DNA of 64,000 nt, taken from assembly GCF_023156385.1 (NCBI RefSeq), contig NZ_JAKZAK010000005.1, forward strand, positions 1-64,000, given 5' to 3'. This stretch comes from Marinobacter xestospongiae (GTDB lineage: Bacteria; Pseudomonadota; Gammaproteobacteria; Pseudomonadales; Oleiphilaceae). Under the pieces are notes generated by a model that did not search any database, had not been told where the DNA came from, and worked only from the letters and a program-made list of their open reading frames with translations. Positions 20,039 through 29,331 of the stretch are shown one piece after another (the stretch's first letter is position 1; every line of letters starts with the position of its first letter). Both the position numbers and the translations under genes were made by a program.

Positions 20039-20066
20039 AATTTGCAATAAAACCGTAGCAATTTGT
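20039..20066 (+). promoter_or_regulatory. Possible operator repeats ahead of putA
   Basis: AATTTGC (20039-20045) is repeated as AATTTGT (20060-20066) with a 21-bp period, two helical turns. Direct repeats spaced this way are typical of AraC-family sites. They sit between the AraC gene and putA in a 292-base gap that has no other gene. Binding is inferred. Confidence 0.35.
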
Positions 20067-20306
20067 AAGTCACGCCCGGTGTTCCGAACTACCTTTACGG
20101 ATCAATCGAATCCAGTCAGGGCGTCTTTCGATCGTTACAGGTTTCCTGATCCTCATAGGTAACAATGACAATCAGCCTATCGTGCTCTCCAACGGGTGAA
20201 CGGGCAGGCCGACCATGGTGTCGGCACTTGGCGTTTTCACCGGGTGGAACACCAGTCGTGGCTTCGGGCCAGCGTCTGGAGGCTTCGAAGCTTTGAGAGG
20301 TATCCC

Positions 20307-23300
20307 ATGTTCAATGCACGCAAAGTTCTTGAGCCTGCATTCCAGGAACAGCCCCGGTCCTTCTTCTGGAAGGGGATCACAGACAATTACGCCGTCGACG
20401 AGGCGGAATACCTCAACGAACTGATCCCGCTTGCGCAGAGCGACGCCGCCGAGCACCGGGATGTCACCGATACCGCCACCCAACTGATCCAGAAGGTTCG
20501 CGAGCAGGACGATTCGGTCCACATGGTGGATGCCCTGCTTCAGGAATACAGCCTCGATACCGAAGAAGGCATTCTGCTGATGTGTCTGGCAGAAGCGCTG
20601 ATGCGAATCCCCGACAAGTACACCGCCGATGCCCTGATTGAAGACAAGATGTCGGTGGCCGACTGGCAGAAGCATGTCGGTCGCAGCGACTCGACACTTG
20701 TTAACGCCTCAACCTGGGGCCTGCTGCTTACCGGCCATGTGGTCAAGATGGACCGGCGGCTGGATGGCTCTCCCGCCAATATCTGGAAACGCCTGGTCAA
20801 GCGCAGCGGCGAACCGGTGATCCGCAGCGCGATGTACCGCGCGATGGGCATCATGGGCAAGCAGTTCGTGCTGGGGCGGGATATCGACGAAGCGCTCAAG
20901 AACGCCCGCGAATACCGTGAGAAGGGGTACACCTACTCCTTCGACATGCTCGGCGAGGCGGCGATGACGCGGGAAGACGCCAATCGCTACCTGCAGGATT
21001 ACCTCAACGCCATCGAGTCGGTCGGGAACAACCGCTACCCCTCCGGCAATGTGCCGGCGCCCTCCATCTCCATCAAACTGTCGGCGCTGCACCCGCGTTA
21101 CGAGGTAGCCCAGGAGGAGCGGGTACTCACGGAACTCTACGACACGGTTCTGGGGCTGCTGAAGCAGGCCCGCGAAAAGAACGTGGCGATCACCATTGAT
21201 GCCGAGGAAATGGATCGCCTGGAGCTTTCCCTCAGGCTGTTCGAAAAGCTGTTCAAGTCTCCCGAGGCCAAGGGCTGGGGTGGTTTTGGTCTGGTTATCC
21301 AGGCCTACTCGAAGCGGGCATTGCCAGTGCTGTGCTGGCTCACCAAACTGGCGAAGGAGCAGGGCGACGAGATTCCCATTCGCCTGGTGAAGGGCGCCTA
21401 CTGGGATACCGAGATCAAGATCTGCCAACAACTCGGGCTCGATGGTTATCCGGTATTCACCCGCAAGGAGGCGACCGACACCTCCTACCTGGCCTGTCTG
21501 CGTTATCTGCTCAGCGACTACACCGACGGTGCCTTGTATCCGCAACTGGCGAGCCATAATGCCCATACCGTGGCGTCTGTGCTGGCCATGGCCCGTAACA
21601 AGGATCGCCGGATCGAGTTCCAGCGCCTCCATGGCATGGGCGATGCGCTCTATAACACGGTGCTGGAAACCCACGACTACCCGGTGCGCATCTACGCACC
21701 GGTCGGGGCCCACAAGGATCTGCTGCCGTACCTGGTGCGTCGGCTGCTGGAAAACGGCGCCAACTCCTCCTTTGTCCACCGGCTGGTGGATGCCGCCACT
21801 CCGATCGACGATCTGGTGCGCAACCCGGTGCAGGAGCTCCTCAAGTACGATGCCCTGCCCAATGACCGGATACCGCTGCCAAACCAGATTTACGGCGGCG
21901 AACGACGCAACTCCAGGGGCGTTAACCTGCACGTGGATGCCGACCTGGCGCCACTGCTGACCGATCTCGAAAAATGGGCCGGCACCCACTGGGAAGCCGG
22001 CCCGATCATAGCCGGCGTCAAGCGCCGGGATGGCGACCAGCAGGAAGTCCGCGCGCCTCACGACCAGAGCCGGCTGGTGGGGCAGGTGACCTGGGCTGGA
22101 GAGCAGCATGCCCGCGAAGCTCTGGATATTGCCCATCAGGGCTTTGAGGCCTGGAACGCCCGCCCGGTGGAGGAGCGGGCGCAATGCCTCGAGCGTTACG
22201 CTGACCTGATGGAAGAGAACCTGGAAGAGTTGATGGCGATCTGCTGCCGGGAAGCCGGCAAGACGCTCCAGGACGGCATTGACGAAGTCCGCGAAGCGGT
22301 GGATTTCTGCCGCTACTACGCGGTGCAGGGGCGGGCCCGGTTCGGTCAGCCAATCGCACTGCCAGGGCCGACCGGAGAGAGCAACGAGCTCTACATGGAA
22401 GGGCGGGGGGTATTCCTGTGTATCAGCCCCTGGAACTTCCCTCTGGCAATCTTTACCGGCCAGGTGGTGGCAGCACTGGTCGCCGGCAATGCGGTCATTG
22501 CCAAACCGGCGGAACAGACCAGTCTGGTGGCCGGGCGGGCCGTTGAGCTGATGCTGGAGGCCGGTATTCCCGGTGACGTCCTGCAGTTGCTGACCGGTGA
22601 CGGCGCCACCATCGGTGGCGCACTGACGCCGGACCCTCGTATCGCTGGCGTGGCCTTCACCGGCTCAACCCAGACGGCCCATGTGCTCAACCGCACGCTG
22701 GCACAGCGCGAAGGCGCCATTGTGCCACTGATCGCAGAAACCGGTGGCCAGAATGCGATGATTGTCGACAGCAGCGCCTTGCCCGAGCAAGTGGTCCAGG
22801 ACGTACTGCATTCAGCGTTTGCCAGTGCCGGCCAGCGCTGCTCCGCGTTGCGGGTTCTGTACATTCAGAAAGACGTGGCCGAGCGGATGGAAACCCTGCT
22901 GGCCGGGGCGATGCAGGAGCTGGCGGTGGGTGACCCGGCCTTTCACAGTACCGATGTGGGGCCGGTGATTGATGAGGAGGCCCAGCGTGGTCTGCAGGAG
23001 CACCTGTCGTTTCTGGAGAAGAATGGCCGTTACATCGCCCGCACGCCGATGCCGCCGACCTGCCAGGCCGGGTTCTTCATTCCGCCCTCTGCCTATGGCA
23101 TCGACAGCATCAGTCAGTTGAGAAAAGAAAACTTTGGTCCGATCCTGCATGTGGTGCGTTACGCCGCGGAGGATCTGGACAAGATCATCGACGAGATTAA
23201 TGGGGCCGGGTACGGCCTCACCCTGGGCATTCACAGCCGAAGTGAAAGCACCGCCGCTTACATTGAGCGGCGGGTCAAAGTGGGCAACACCTACATCAAC

Positions 23301-23486
23301 CGCAACCAGATTGGCGCGGTTGTGGGGGTTCAGCCCTTTGGTGGTCGGGGCCTTTCCGGCACCGGTCCGAAAGCCGGTGGTCCACATTACCTGCTGCGTT
23401 TTGCAACAGAGCGTGCCCGGACCATTAATACCACGGCGGTCGGGGGCAACGCGTCCCTGCTGTCGCTGGGAGTTGAGAAGATCTGA
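20307..23486 (+). CDS. putA: Bifunctional proline dehydrogenase / L-glutamate gamma-semialdehyde dehydrogenase PutA
   Basis: PutA oxidises proline to glutamate in two steps, passing electrons to quinone. The FAD-binding barrel is in the first half (LVKGAYWDTEIKICQ, LASHNAHTVASVLAMA, PVGAHKDLLPYLVRRLLE). The aldehyde dehydrogenase is in the second half (CISPWNFPLAIFTGQ, catalytic Glu in AETGGQN, catalytic Cys in AGQRCSALRV). The ATG at 20307 has a GAGAGG box 6 bases upstream and gives 1059 residues. That is shorter than trifunctional PutA of about 1300 residues, and no ribbon-helix-helix domain is present at the N-terminus, so it cannot self-repress like E. coli PutA. putP follows. Confidence 0.96.
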   Translation: MFNARKVLEPAFQEQPRSFFWKGITDNYAVDEAEYLNELIPLAQSDAAEHRDVTDTATQLIQKVREQDDSVHMVDALLQEYSLDTEEGILLMCLAEALMRIPDKYTADALIEDKMSVADWQKHVGRSDSTLVNASTWGLLLTGHVVKMDRRLDGSPANIWKRLVKRSGEPVIRSAMYRAMGIMGKQFVLGRDIDEALKNAREYREKGYTYSFDMLGEAAMTREDANRYLQDYLNAIESVGNNRYPSGNVPAPSISIKLSALHPRYEVAQEERVLTELYDTVLGLLKQAREKNVAITIDAEEMDRLELSLRLFEKLFKSPEAKGWGGFGLVIQAYSKRALPVLCWLTKLAKEQGDEIPIRLVKGAYWDTEIKICQQLGLDGYPVFTRKEATDTSYLACLRYLLSDYTDGALYPQLASHNAHTVASVLAMARNKDRRIEFQRLHGMGDALYNTVLETHDYPVRIYAPVGAHKDLLPYLVRRLLENGANSSFVHRLVDAATPIDDLVRNPVQELLKYDALPNDRIPLPNQIYGGERRNSRGVNLHVDADLAPLLTDLEKWAGTHWEAGPIIAGVKRRDGDQQEVRAPHDQSRLVGQVTWAGEQHAREALDIAHQGFEAWNARPVEERAQCLERYADLMEENLEELMAICCREAGKTLQDGIDEVREAVDFCRYYAVQGRARFGQPIALPGPTGESNELYMEGRGVFLCISPWNFPLAIFTGQVVAALVAGNAVIAKPAEQTSLVAGRAVELMLEAGIPGDVLQLLTGDGATIGGALTPDPRIAGVAFTGSTQTAHVLNRTLAQREGAIVPLIAETGGQNAMIVDSSALPEQVVQDVLHSAFASAGQRCSALRVLYIQKDVAERMETLLAGAMQELAVGDPAFHSTDVGPVIDEEAQRGLQEHLSFLEKNGRYIARTPMPPTCQAGFFIPPSAYGIDSISQLRKENFGPILHVVRYAAEDLDKIIDEINGAGYGLTLGIHSRSESTAAYIERRVKVGNTYINRNQIGAVVGVQPFGGRGLSGTGPKAGGPHYLLRFATERARTINTTAVGGNASLLSLGVEKI

Positions 23487-23588
23487 CGGACGTTGCTGGC
23501 CGGGAGCCTGAGCCCGGTGTGGCACTGACTGTCAGATTCCAGAAAGCCCATAACAAAGAGCGACACAGCGCACTGGGAGATAATTATA

Positions 23589-25064
23589 ATGATTGAAGGC
23601 AACATCGGCGTCAGCCTGACCTTTATCTTTTATATCCTGCTCATGCTCGGGGTAGGCTACGTAGCCTATCGCCGAACATCGAACCTGTCAGACTACATCC
23701 TGGGTGGCCGGAGTCTTGGCCCCCTGCCGTCGGCCCTGAGTGCCGGTGCCTCCGACATGAGTGGCTGGCTGCTGCTCGGTCTGCCCGGTTACGCCTATGC
23801 GGCCGGTTACGAGGCAGTCTGGATTGCCATCGGTCTGTTGGCCGGTACCTGGCTGAACTGGCTCTTCGTCGCCCGTCGCCTGCGGACCTACTCGCTGGCC
23901 GCTGGTGACTCGCTGACCCTGCCGTCTTTCTTCGAGAACCGGTTCCACGATACCTCGCGCATCCTGCGGGTGGTTTCCGCGTTCTTTATCCTGCTGTTCT
24001 TCCTGTTCTACACCAGTTCAGGTCTGGTAGCTGGCGGTAAGCTGTTTGAAACCGTATTTGGTCTGGACTACACCACCGCGGTGGTTATCGGTACTCTGGC
24101 CGTGGTTTCCTACACCTTCTTCGGTGGCTTCCTGGCAGTTGCCTGGACGGACGTTATCCAGGGCCTGCTGATGTTTGCTGCCCTGCTGCTGGTACCGATC
24201 ATCGCGATCAATGCTGACGGCGGCTGGGGTGCGACCAAAGCAGCCATGGAAGCGAAGAATCCGGAGTTCCTGTCGGCTCTGACAAGCTCTGATGGCTCTC
24301 CGATGACCGTAATTGCCATCCTGTCCCTGCTGGGCTGGGGTCTGGGTTACTTTGGTCAGCCGCACATCCTCGCCCGCTTCAAGGCGATTCGCAGCGAAGC
24401 CGACATCCCGGCTGCCCGTCGTATCGCGGTGATCTGGAGTGCTCTGGGCCTGTTCGGCGCGCTGCTGGTCGGCTTTGCCGCCATCGGTTACTTCGAGACT
24501 CCACTGGAAGACGGCGAGCGCGCCTTCATCCTGCTGGTAGACGCCCTGTTCCATCCGGTCATTGCCGGTATCCTGCTGGCTGCCATTCTGGCTGCGATCA
24601 TGAGTACCGCAGACTCCCAGCTGCTGGTCTCCTCGTCGGCCCTGGCAGAAGACTTCTACAAGGCGCTATTCCGTCGCGAAGCCTCCCAGGGCGAGCTGGT
24701 CTGGGTTGGTCGTCTGGCCGTTGTTGGTATCGCCGTGATTGCCTGTGCGCTGGCCTTTGATCCGGACAGCAAGGTTCTGGAGCTGGTCTCCTACGCCTGG
24801 GCTGGCTTCGGTGCCGCCTTTGGTCCGGCCCTGATCCTGTCGCTGTACTGGAAGCGGATGACCCGCGCCGGTGCGGTTGCCGGTATCGTGGTTGGTGGTG
24901 CGACCGTGGTGATCTGGGGCAACATGTCCGGTGGTATTCTCGACCTGTACGAGATCATCCCGGGCTTCATCCTGGCAACGATTGCCATCGTTGCAGTGTC
25001 CCTGGCCGGCGGCGAGCCGCCCAAGGAAACCCAGGACGCCTTCGATCAGGCGATGGGCTCCTGA
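23589..25064 (+). CDS. putP: Sodium/proline symporter PutP
   Basis: PutP imports proline with sodium across the inner membrane. The 491-residue protein is a 13-helix SSS-family transporter. Conserved features are YVAYRRTSNLSDYILGGRS at helix 2, GASDMSGWLLLGLPG, and the sodium-site region IMSTADSQLLVSSSALAEDFY. A GGGAG ribosome site precedes the ATG. It follows putA by 102 bases and is closed by a strong terminator, so AraC regulator, putA and putP form one functional cassette. Confidence 0.95.
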   Translation: MIEGNIGVSLTFIFYILLMLGVGYVAYRRTSNLSDYILGGRSLGPLPSALSAGASDMSGWLLLGLPGYAYAAGYEAVWIAIGLLAGTWLNWLFVARRLRTYSLAAGDSLTLPSFFENRFHDTSRILRVVSAFFILLFFLFYTSSGLVAGGKLFETVFGLDYTTAVVIGTLAVVSYTFFGGFLAVAWTDVIQGLLMFAALLLVPIIAINADGGWGATKAAMEAKNPEFLSALTSSDGSPMTVIAILSLLGWGLGYFGQPHILARFKAIRSEADIPAARRIAVIWSALGLFGALLVGFAAIGYFETPLEDGERAFILLVDALFHPVIAGILLAAILAAIMSTADSQLLVSSSALAEDFYKALFRREASQGELVWVGRLAVVGIAVIACALAFDPDSKVLELVSYAWAGFGAAFGPALILSLYWKRMTRAGAVAGIVVGGATVVIWGNMSGGILDLYEIIPGFILATIAIVAVSLAGGEPPKETQDAFDQAMGS

Positions 25065-25108
25065 TAGCAGCAGGAGGCTGCTGAACGCGGCCTCCGCACC
25101 TGCTTCTG

Positions 25109-25136
25109 AAAAGGCGCTCCCCGGAGCGCCTTTTTT
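25109..25136 (+). terminator. Terminator after putP
   Basis: A 12-bp stem (25109-25120 with 25123-25134) with GC-rich centre AAGGCGCTCC / GGAGCGCCTT is followed by further T residues to 25136. It closes the proline cassette. Confidence 0.9.
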
Positions 25137-25330
25137 GTGGCTGACTCTCACACCAATAGCTTATACATAAGTCCAATAGCGGGGTGGCGACATGGCACCG
25201 AACGGTCAGGCAAGCTATGTTGTGAACGTAAATTCCCCCCGTTAAATCAAGAGACTGACCCATCGTAGGGCAGGGCTCTGGCAGGCTGCACACACAGTCG
25301 TTAATAACAAACACAAGAAGGAACCTGAAG

Positions 25331-26338
25331 ATGACACAGACACGATTTGGCAAGAGCACCCGCGGCTTGGTCGCGACAGCGGTACTTGGGCTGGCCGGCG
25401 CGGCTCAGGGGGCCGGGGACTATGTGATGGGCACCGCCACCACTGGTGGTACCTATTATCCGGTGGGCGTTGCGATTTCGACGCTGATCAAGGTGAAGCT
25501 GGAGCCCTCGACCGACATCGCGGTCTCCGCCATCAGCTCCGCCGGCTCCGGCGAGAACCTGAAGCTGCTCGATGAGGGCCAGATCCAGTTCGGTATCCTG
25601 CAGGGCCTGTATGGTGCGTATGCCTGGAACGGCACCGGCCCGGTCGACAAGAAATACGAGGGCCTGCGTTCGGTCTCTATGCTGTGGCAGAACGTGGAAC
25701 ACTTTGTGGTGCGCCAGGAAGTGGCTGAAACCGGCACCATTGCCGACATGACCAACCTGTATGGTGAGAGCTTCTCGATCGGCAAGCGAAATTCCGGCAC
25801 CGAAGGCTCCGGCCGTTTCATTCTTGGTAAGCTCGGCATCGATGTGGAGCAGGTGGATCTGGCGTATCTCGGTTACGGTCCCAGCGCGGACGCACTGCAG
25901 AACGGCAACATCGATGGCATGAACATCCCGGCCGGGGCACCGGCAACTGCGGTCACCCGTGCCTACGCCAGCCTGGGGGATGACATTACTACGCTGTCGT
26001 TCACCGACCAGCAGCTGGCGAACGTGAACAGCGATTTCGAACTCTGGACCCCTTACGTGATTGCCGCGGGCACCTATCCCAACCAGGACGAGGATATCCA
26101 TACCATTGCCCAGCCCAACATTCTGGCGGTTCGGAACGATGTCTCCGAAGACGATGTCTACCAGATCACCAAGACCATCTATGAGAACCTGCCGTTCCTG
26201 AACAACATCCATCCCGCTACCAAGGCGATGGCCCTGGAGAAGGCCATTGCCGGTCTGCCCATGCCGCTGCATCCGGGCGCGCTCCGGTTCTACCGGGAGC
26301 AGGGCCTGACCATTCCGGACCGCCTGGTTCAGGAGTGA
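25331..26338 (+). CDS. TAXI-family TRAP transporter solute-binding protein
   Basis: The 335-residue protein is a periplasmic binding protein of the TRAP-associated extracytoplasmic type. A signal peptide ends near AAQGAG. The mature start YVMGTATTGGTYYPVGVAIS is the TAXI signature, and GKRNSGTEGSGRFILGKLG is a second conserved stretch. TAXI proteins deliver organic acids or amino acids to a TRAP membrane unit; the substrate here is unknown. It is six bases from the fused permease gene, so they form an operon. The 266 bases upstream after the putP terminator hold no gene; a weak TTGTGA / TTAAAT pair lies near 25220-25250. Confidence 0.9.
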   Translation: MTQTRFGKSTRGLVATAVLGLAGAAQGAGDYVMGTATTGGTYYPVGVAISTLIKVKLEPSTDIAVSAISSAGSGENLKLLDEGQIQFGILQGLYGAYAWNGTGPVDKKYEGLRSVSMLWQNVEHFVVRQEVAETGTIADMTNLYGESFSIGKRNSGTEGSGRFILGKLGIDVEQVDLAYLGYGPSADALQNGNIDGMNIPAGAPATAVTRAYASLGDDITTLSFTDQQLANVNSDFELWTPYVIAAGTYPNQDEDIHTIAQPNILAVRNDVSEDDVYQITKTIYENLPFLNNIHPATKAMALEKAIAGLPMPLHPGALRFYREQGLTIPDRLVQE

Positions 26339-26344
26339 GGTCGG

Positions 26345-28495
26345 GTGGATCGTAACCAGTCCGAAGGCGAGCCGCAGCCGGCGGTTCGCGACGACACCGT
26401 CAGTGAGGCGGATGAGCGGTTGGGCCATCGGCTGCTGGGGCCGGCAATCTTCCTGCTGGCAATTCTGACCTCGCTGACTCACCTGTACTTCAACACCTTT
26501 TCGACGCTGTCGGAGGTGTGGACCTCCGCGTTGCACTTTGGCTTCTTCGGCCTGCTGTGCGCGCTGACCACGCCGATGCTCCGGGGCCGTTCGCCCTCGG
26601 GGCGGCGGCTGGTGCTGGGGCTGGACCTGCTGTTCGGGGTCGCCGCAGTCGCTTGTGCCGTCTATGTCATGCTGTTTGAGGACCAGCTCTACCAGCGCGG
26701 GGTGAATTTCGACACCGGTGACTGGATCGTCTCCATCACCGCGGTGGTTCTTGTGCTGGAGTTTGCCCGCCGTACCGTAGGCTGGTTCATTCCGGCACTG
26801 TGTGTTGTGGCGCTGACCTACGTCGCCTGGTGGGGACAGTATGTCGAAGGCATCTTCAGCTTTCCCGGGCTGACCTGGGAAACGGTGCTGTTTCGTTCCT
26901 ACATCGGTGGTGAGGGCATGCTGGGCTCCATTGCCCGCATTTCGTGGACCTACGTGTTCATGTTCATTCTGTTTGGGGCCTTCCTCGTCAAGTCCGGTGC
27001 CGGGGATTTCATCATTGAGCTGGCTCGCTGCGCCGCCGGACGGTTTGTTGGCGGGCCGGGGTTTGTGGCGGTGTTTTCGTCGGGGCTGATGGGATCGGTG
27101 TCTGGCTCCAGTGTTGCCAATACGGTGTCGACCGGTGTCATTACCATCCCCCTGATGCGCAAGGCGGGCTTTCCGGCCCGCTTTGCTGCCGGTGTTGAGG
27201 CCGCAGCGTCGACCGGCGGGCAACTGATGCCTCCGGTGATGGGGGCAGGGGCGTTTATCATGGCGTCCTATACTCAGGTGTCCTATCTCACCATCATCGC
27301 CGTGGCGGCGCTGCCGGCAATTCTGTATTTCCTCTCGGTGGCGATGTTCGTGCGAGTGGAGGCCCGGCGCAGCCATGCGGTGAAACTGGAGGACGAATCG
27401 GCGCCCTCGTTTAAAGAGGTGCTGCTCGATGGCTGGCACTTCCTGCTACCGCTGGTGGTGCTGGTGGCGGCGCTGATCTACGGCTTTACGCCAACCTACG
27501 CGGCGGGGATCGCTATCCTTTCGGTCATTGGTGCTTCCCGGTTGTCCCGTCATCCAATGGGCTTACGGGATATCCTGGACGCCTTGGCGATGGGGTCCCG
27601 GAACATCATGACCACGGCAATCCTGCTGATCACGGTGGGCCTGATCGTGATGGTGGTCTCCACCACCGGCATCGGTAATACCTTCTCGCTGATGATTACC
27701 GACTGGGCCGGTGGCAGCCTGCTGGTGACCATTGTCCTGGTAGCGCTGGCCTCTCTGGTGCTTGGTATGGGGTTGCCGGTGACCGCGGCCTACATTGTCC
27801 TGGCGACCCTGTCTGCACCGGCGATCTACCAACTGATCGCCCAGAGCCAGCTGTTGGAGCTGATGATGGCCGGCGGCTTGCCGGAACAGGCCAAGGCCAT
27901 CTTCATGTTGGCGGCCCCTGACCGAATGGAGCTGCTCAATGCGCCGATGGACCGGGCGACCGCTGAATCGCTGTTGGCGGTGGTGCCGGATACCTTCTCC
28001 AGTCAGTTGCTGGAGCAGGCGCTTTCGCCGGCTACCCTGTCGATGGCGCTGGTGGCGGCTCACATGGTGATCTTCTGGCTATCCCAGGACTCCAACGTGA
28101 CACCACCGGTATGCCTGACGGCCTTTGCAGCGGCCGCCATTGCCGGCACCCCGCAGATGCGGACCGGGTTTACTGCCTGGAAGCTGGCCAAGGGGCTTTA
28201 CATTGTGCCGTTGCTGTTCGCCTATTCGCCCCTGATCACCGGAGACCTGACGGAGATGCTGGTGACCTTCGGTTTTGCCCTGTTTGGCATTTACGCCGTT
28301 GTTGGTGGACTTGAAGGCTTCCTTGAAAATCGTCTGCAGCTTATTGAAAGGCTGTTGATTTTCGTTGCTGGAGGGGTAATGCTTTGGCCTCACGGCCTGA
28401 TTGGGCTGGATGTGGCAGGGCTGGTGGTTTTCATTGCCCTGTTTGCCTGGAATCGCCGACGGGGTCGCCACACAGGGGGAGCCGTGCCGGCCTGA
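26345..28495 (+). CDS. TRAP transporter fused permease (small and large subunits)
   Basis: A 716-residue polytopic protein in which the DctQ-like small subunit (about residues 30-180, four helices) is fused to the DctM-like large subunit. TRAP signature segments include GLMGSVSGSSVANTVSTGV, AAASTGGQLMPPVMGAGAF and GMGLPVTAAYIVLATL. A hydrophilic insert rich in A, E and L lies at about 505-560. This fused form is standard for TAXI systems. The start is GTG 26345, just after the binding-protein gene. Transport is driven by an ion gradient. Confidence 0.92.
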   Translation: MDRNQSEGEPQPAVRDDTVSEADERLGHRLLGPAIFLLAILTSLTHLYFNTFSTLSEVWTSALHFGFFGLLCALTTPMLRGRSPSGRRLVLGLDLLFGVAAVACAVYVMLFEDQLYQRGVNFDTGDWIVSITAVVLVLEFARRTVGWFIPALCVVALTYVAWWGQYVEGIFSFPGLTWETVLFRSYIGGEGMLGSIARISWTYVFMFILFGAFLVKSGAGDFIIELARCAAGRFVGGPGFVAVFSSGLMGSVSGSSVANTVSTGVITIPLMRKAGFPARFAAGVEAAASTGGQLMPPVMGAGAFIMASYTQVSYLTIIAVAALPAILYFLSVAMFVRVEARRSHAVKLEDESAPSFKEVLLDGWHFLLPLVVLVAALIYGFTPTYAAGIAILSVIGASRLSRHPMGLRDILDALAMGSRNIMTTAILLITVGLIVMVVSTTGIGNTFSLMITDWAGGSLLVTIVLVALASLVLGMGLPVTAAYIVLATLSAPAIYQLIAQSQLLELMMAGGLPEQAKAIFMLAAPDRMELLNAPMDRATAESLLAVVPDTFSSQLLEQALSPATLSMALVAAHMVIFWLSQDSNVTPPVCLTAFAAAAIAGTPQMRTGFTAWKLAKGLYIVPLLFAYSPLITGDLTEMLVTFGFALFGIYAVVGGLEGFLENRLQLIERLLIFVAGGVMLWPHGLIGLDVAGLVVFIALFAWNRRRGRHTGGAVPA

Positions 28496-28508
28496 ACGGA
28501 TAGCCGAC

Positions 28509-29255
28509 ATGTCTCTTCTGGAAGTACTGGCGATGCTCGCAGTGGGCGGCATCGCCGGATTTATCAACGTATTGTCCGCAGGCGGGTCCATGCTGACTCT
28601 GCCGTTACTGATGTTCCTCGGCTTGCCGCCTCAGGTTGCCAATGGCACCAACCGGGTTGCTGTGACCCTGCAGAGCGTCAGCGCTGTGAGTGGGTTCCGG
28701 CGGATGGGGCATGGAAATCTTGCGGTTGGTCTGCGGCTGGCCATTCCCGCGGTGATTGGCTCCCTGGTTGGTGCCTGGCTCGCAACCGGCGTATCCGATG
28801 CTGTCTTTGAGGCGGTGCTGGTCACCGCGATGGCCGGGGCCTCGCTGTTCATGCTGCTGCCGCAACCCAAACTCGACACCCGGCCTCTAACGCCGGAGCG
28901 GCTGACGCCGACGGTCTACCTGGCAATGTTCCTGATCGGTGGCTATGGCGGGTTCATCCAGGTTGGGGTAGGGGTGCTGTTCATTGTGGTGCTTTACCGG
29001 ATGCTGCGCATCGATCTGCCCCAGGTCAATGTGCTCAAGGTGTTTATCGTGCTGATGTATACCCTGCCGGCGCTGCTGATCTTCGCGATCAGTGATCAGG
29101 TGCGCTGGGCCTTTGGTCTGGTGTTGGCTCTTGGTAATATCACCGGCGCCTACCTGGCGGTCAAGGTCAACATGGGTGAGAAAGGGGCCCAGTGGGTGAA
29201 GTGGATTACGCTGGTTGTAGTGGTGGGCATTCTGGTTCGGCTGATGCTGGCCTGA
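28509..29255 (+). CDS. TSUP-family membrane permease (TauE/SafE type)
   Basis: This 248-residue protein has about eight hydrophobic segments. It opens with GGIAGFINVLSAGGSMLTLPLL, the first half of the TSUP internal repeat, and the second half starts GGYGGFIQVGVGVLFIVVL. TSUP proteins move organosulfur or other organic anions. The ATG at 28509 is 14 bases after the TRAP permease stop, so it belongs to the same transcript. A joint role in import or release of the same type of organic anion is inferred from context only. Confidence 0.88.
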   Translation: MSLLEVLAMLAVGGIAGFINVLSAGGSMLTLPLLMFLGLPPQVANGTNRVAVTLQSVSAVSGFRRMGHGNLAVGLRLAIPAVIGSLVGAWLATGVSDAVFEAVLVTAMAGASLFMLLPQPKLDTRPLTPERLTPTVYLAMFLIGGYGGFIQVGVGVLFIVVLYRMLRIDLPQVNVLKVFIVLMYTLPALLIFAISDQVRWAFGLVLALGNITGAYLAVKVNMGEKGAQWVKWITLVVVVGILVRLMLA

Positions 29256-29257
29256 CG

Positions 29258-29310
29258 TGCTCCTGGTTGGCATTGGAGCATCCCTGCCGGCATCGGTGCA
29301 GAGGTGCTCC
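29258..29310. other. Alternative stem-loops between convergent genes
   Basis: TGCTCC occurs at 29258-29263 and 29305-29310, with GGAGCA at 29275-29280 between them. The central copy can pair with either flank, giving two mutually exclusive hairpins. The second is extended by CTGC/GCAG inside. The region lies between the TSUP gene and the small minus-strand gene; no T-run is seen. Confidence 0.35.
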
Positions 29311-29331
29311 GTTATCCCTTCAGCTGAGTTG

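Noticed and set aside
20709..22184. 491-codon minus-strand frame inside putA
   Set aside because: No family features; the plus strand encodes PutA without interruption.
25195..25215. Sigma-54 promoter (TGGCAC) ahead of the TAXI gene
   Set aside because: TGGCAC is present but the required GC element does not occur at the right spacing.
25301..27439. 712-codon minus-strand open frame opposite the TAXI/TRAP genes
   Set aside because: It is a GC-rich shadow of the TRAP genes, full of H, R, Q and G with no domain pattern, while the plus-strand frames match transporter families.
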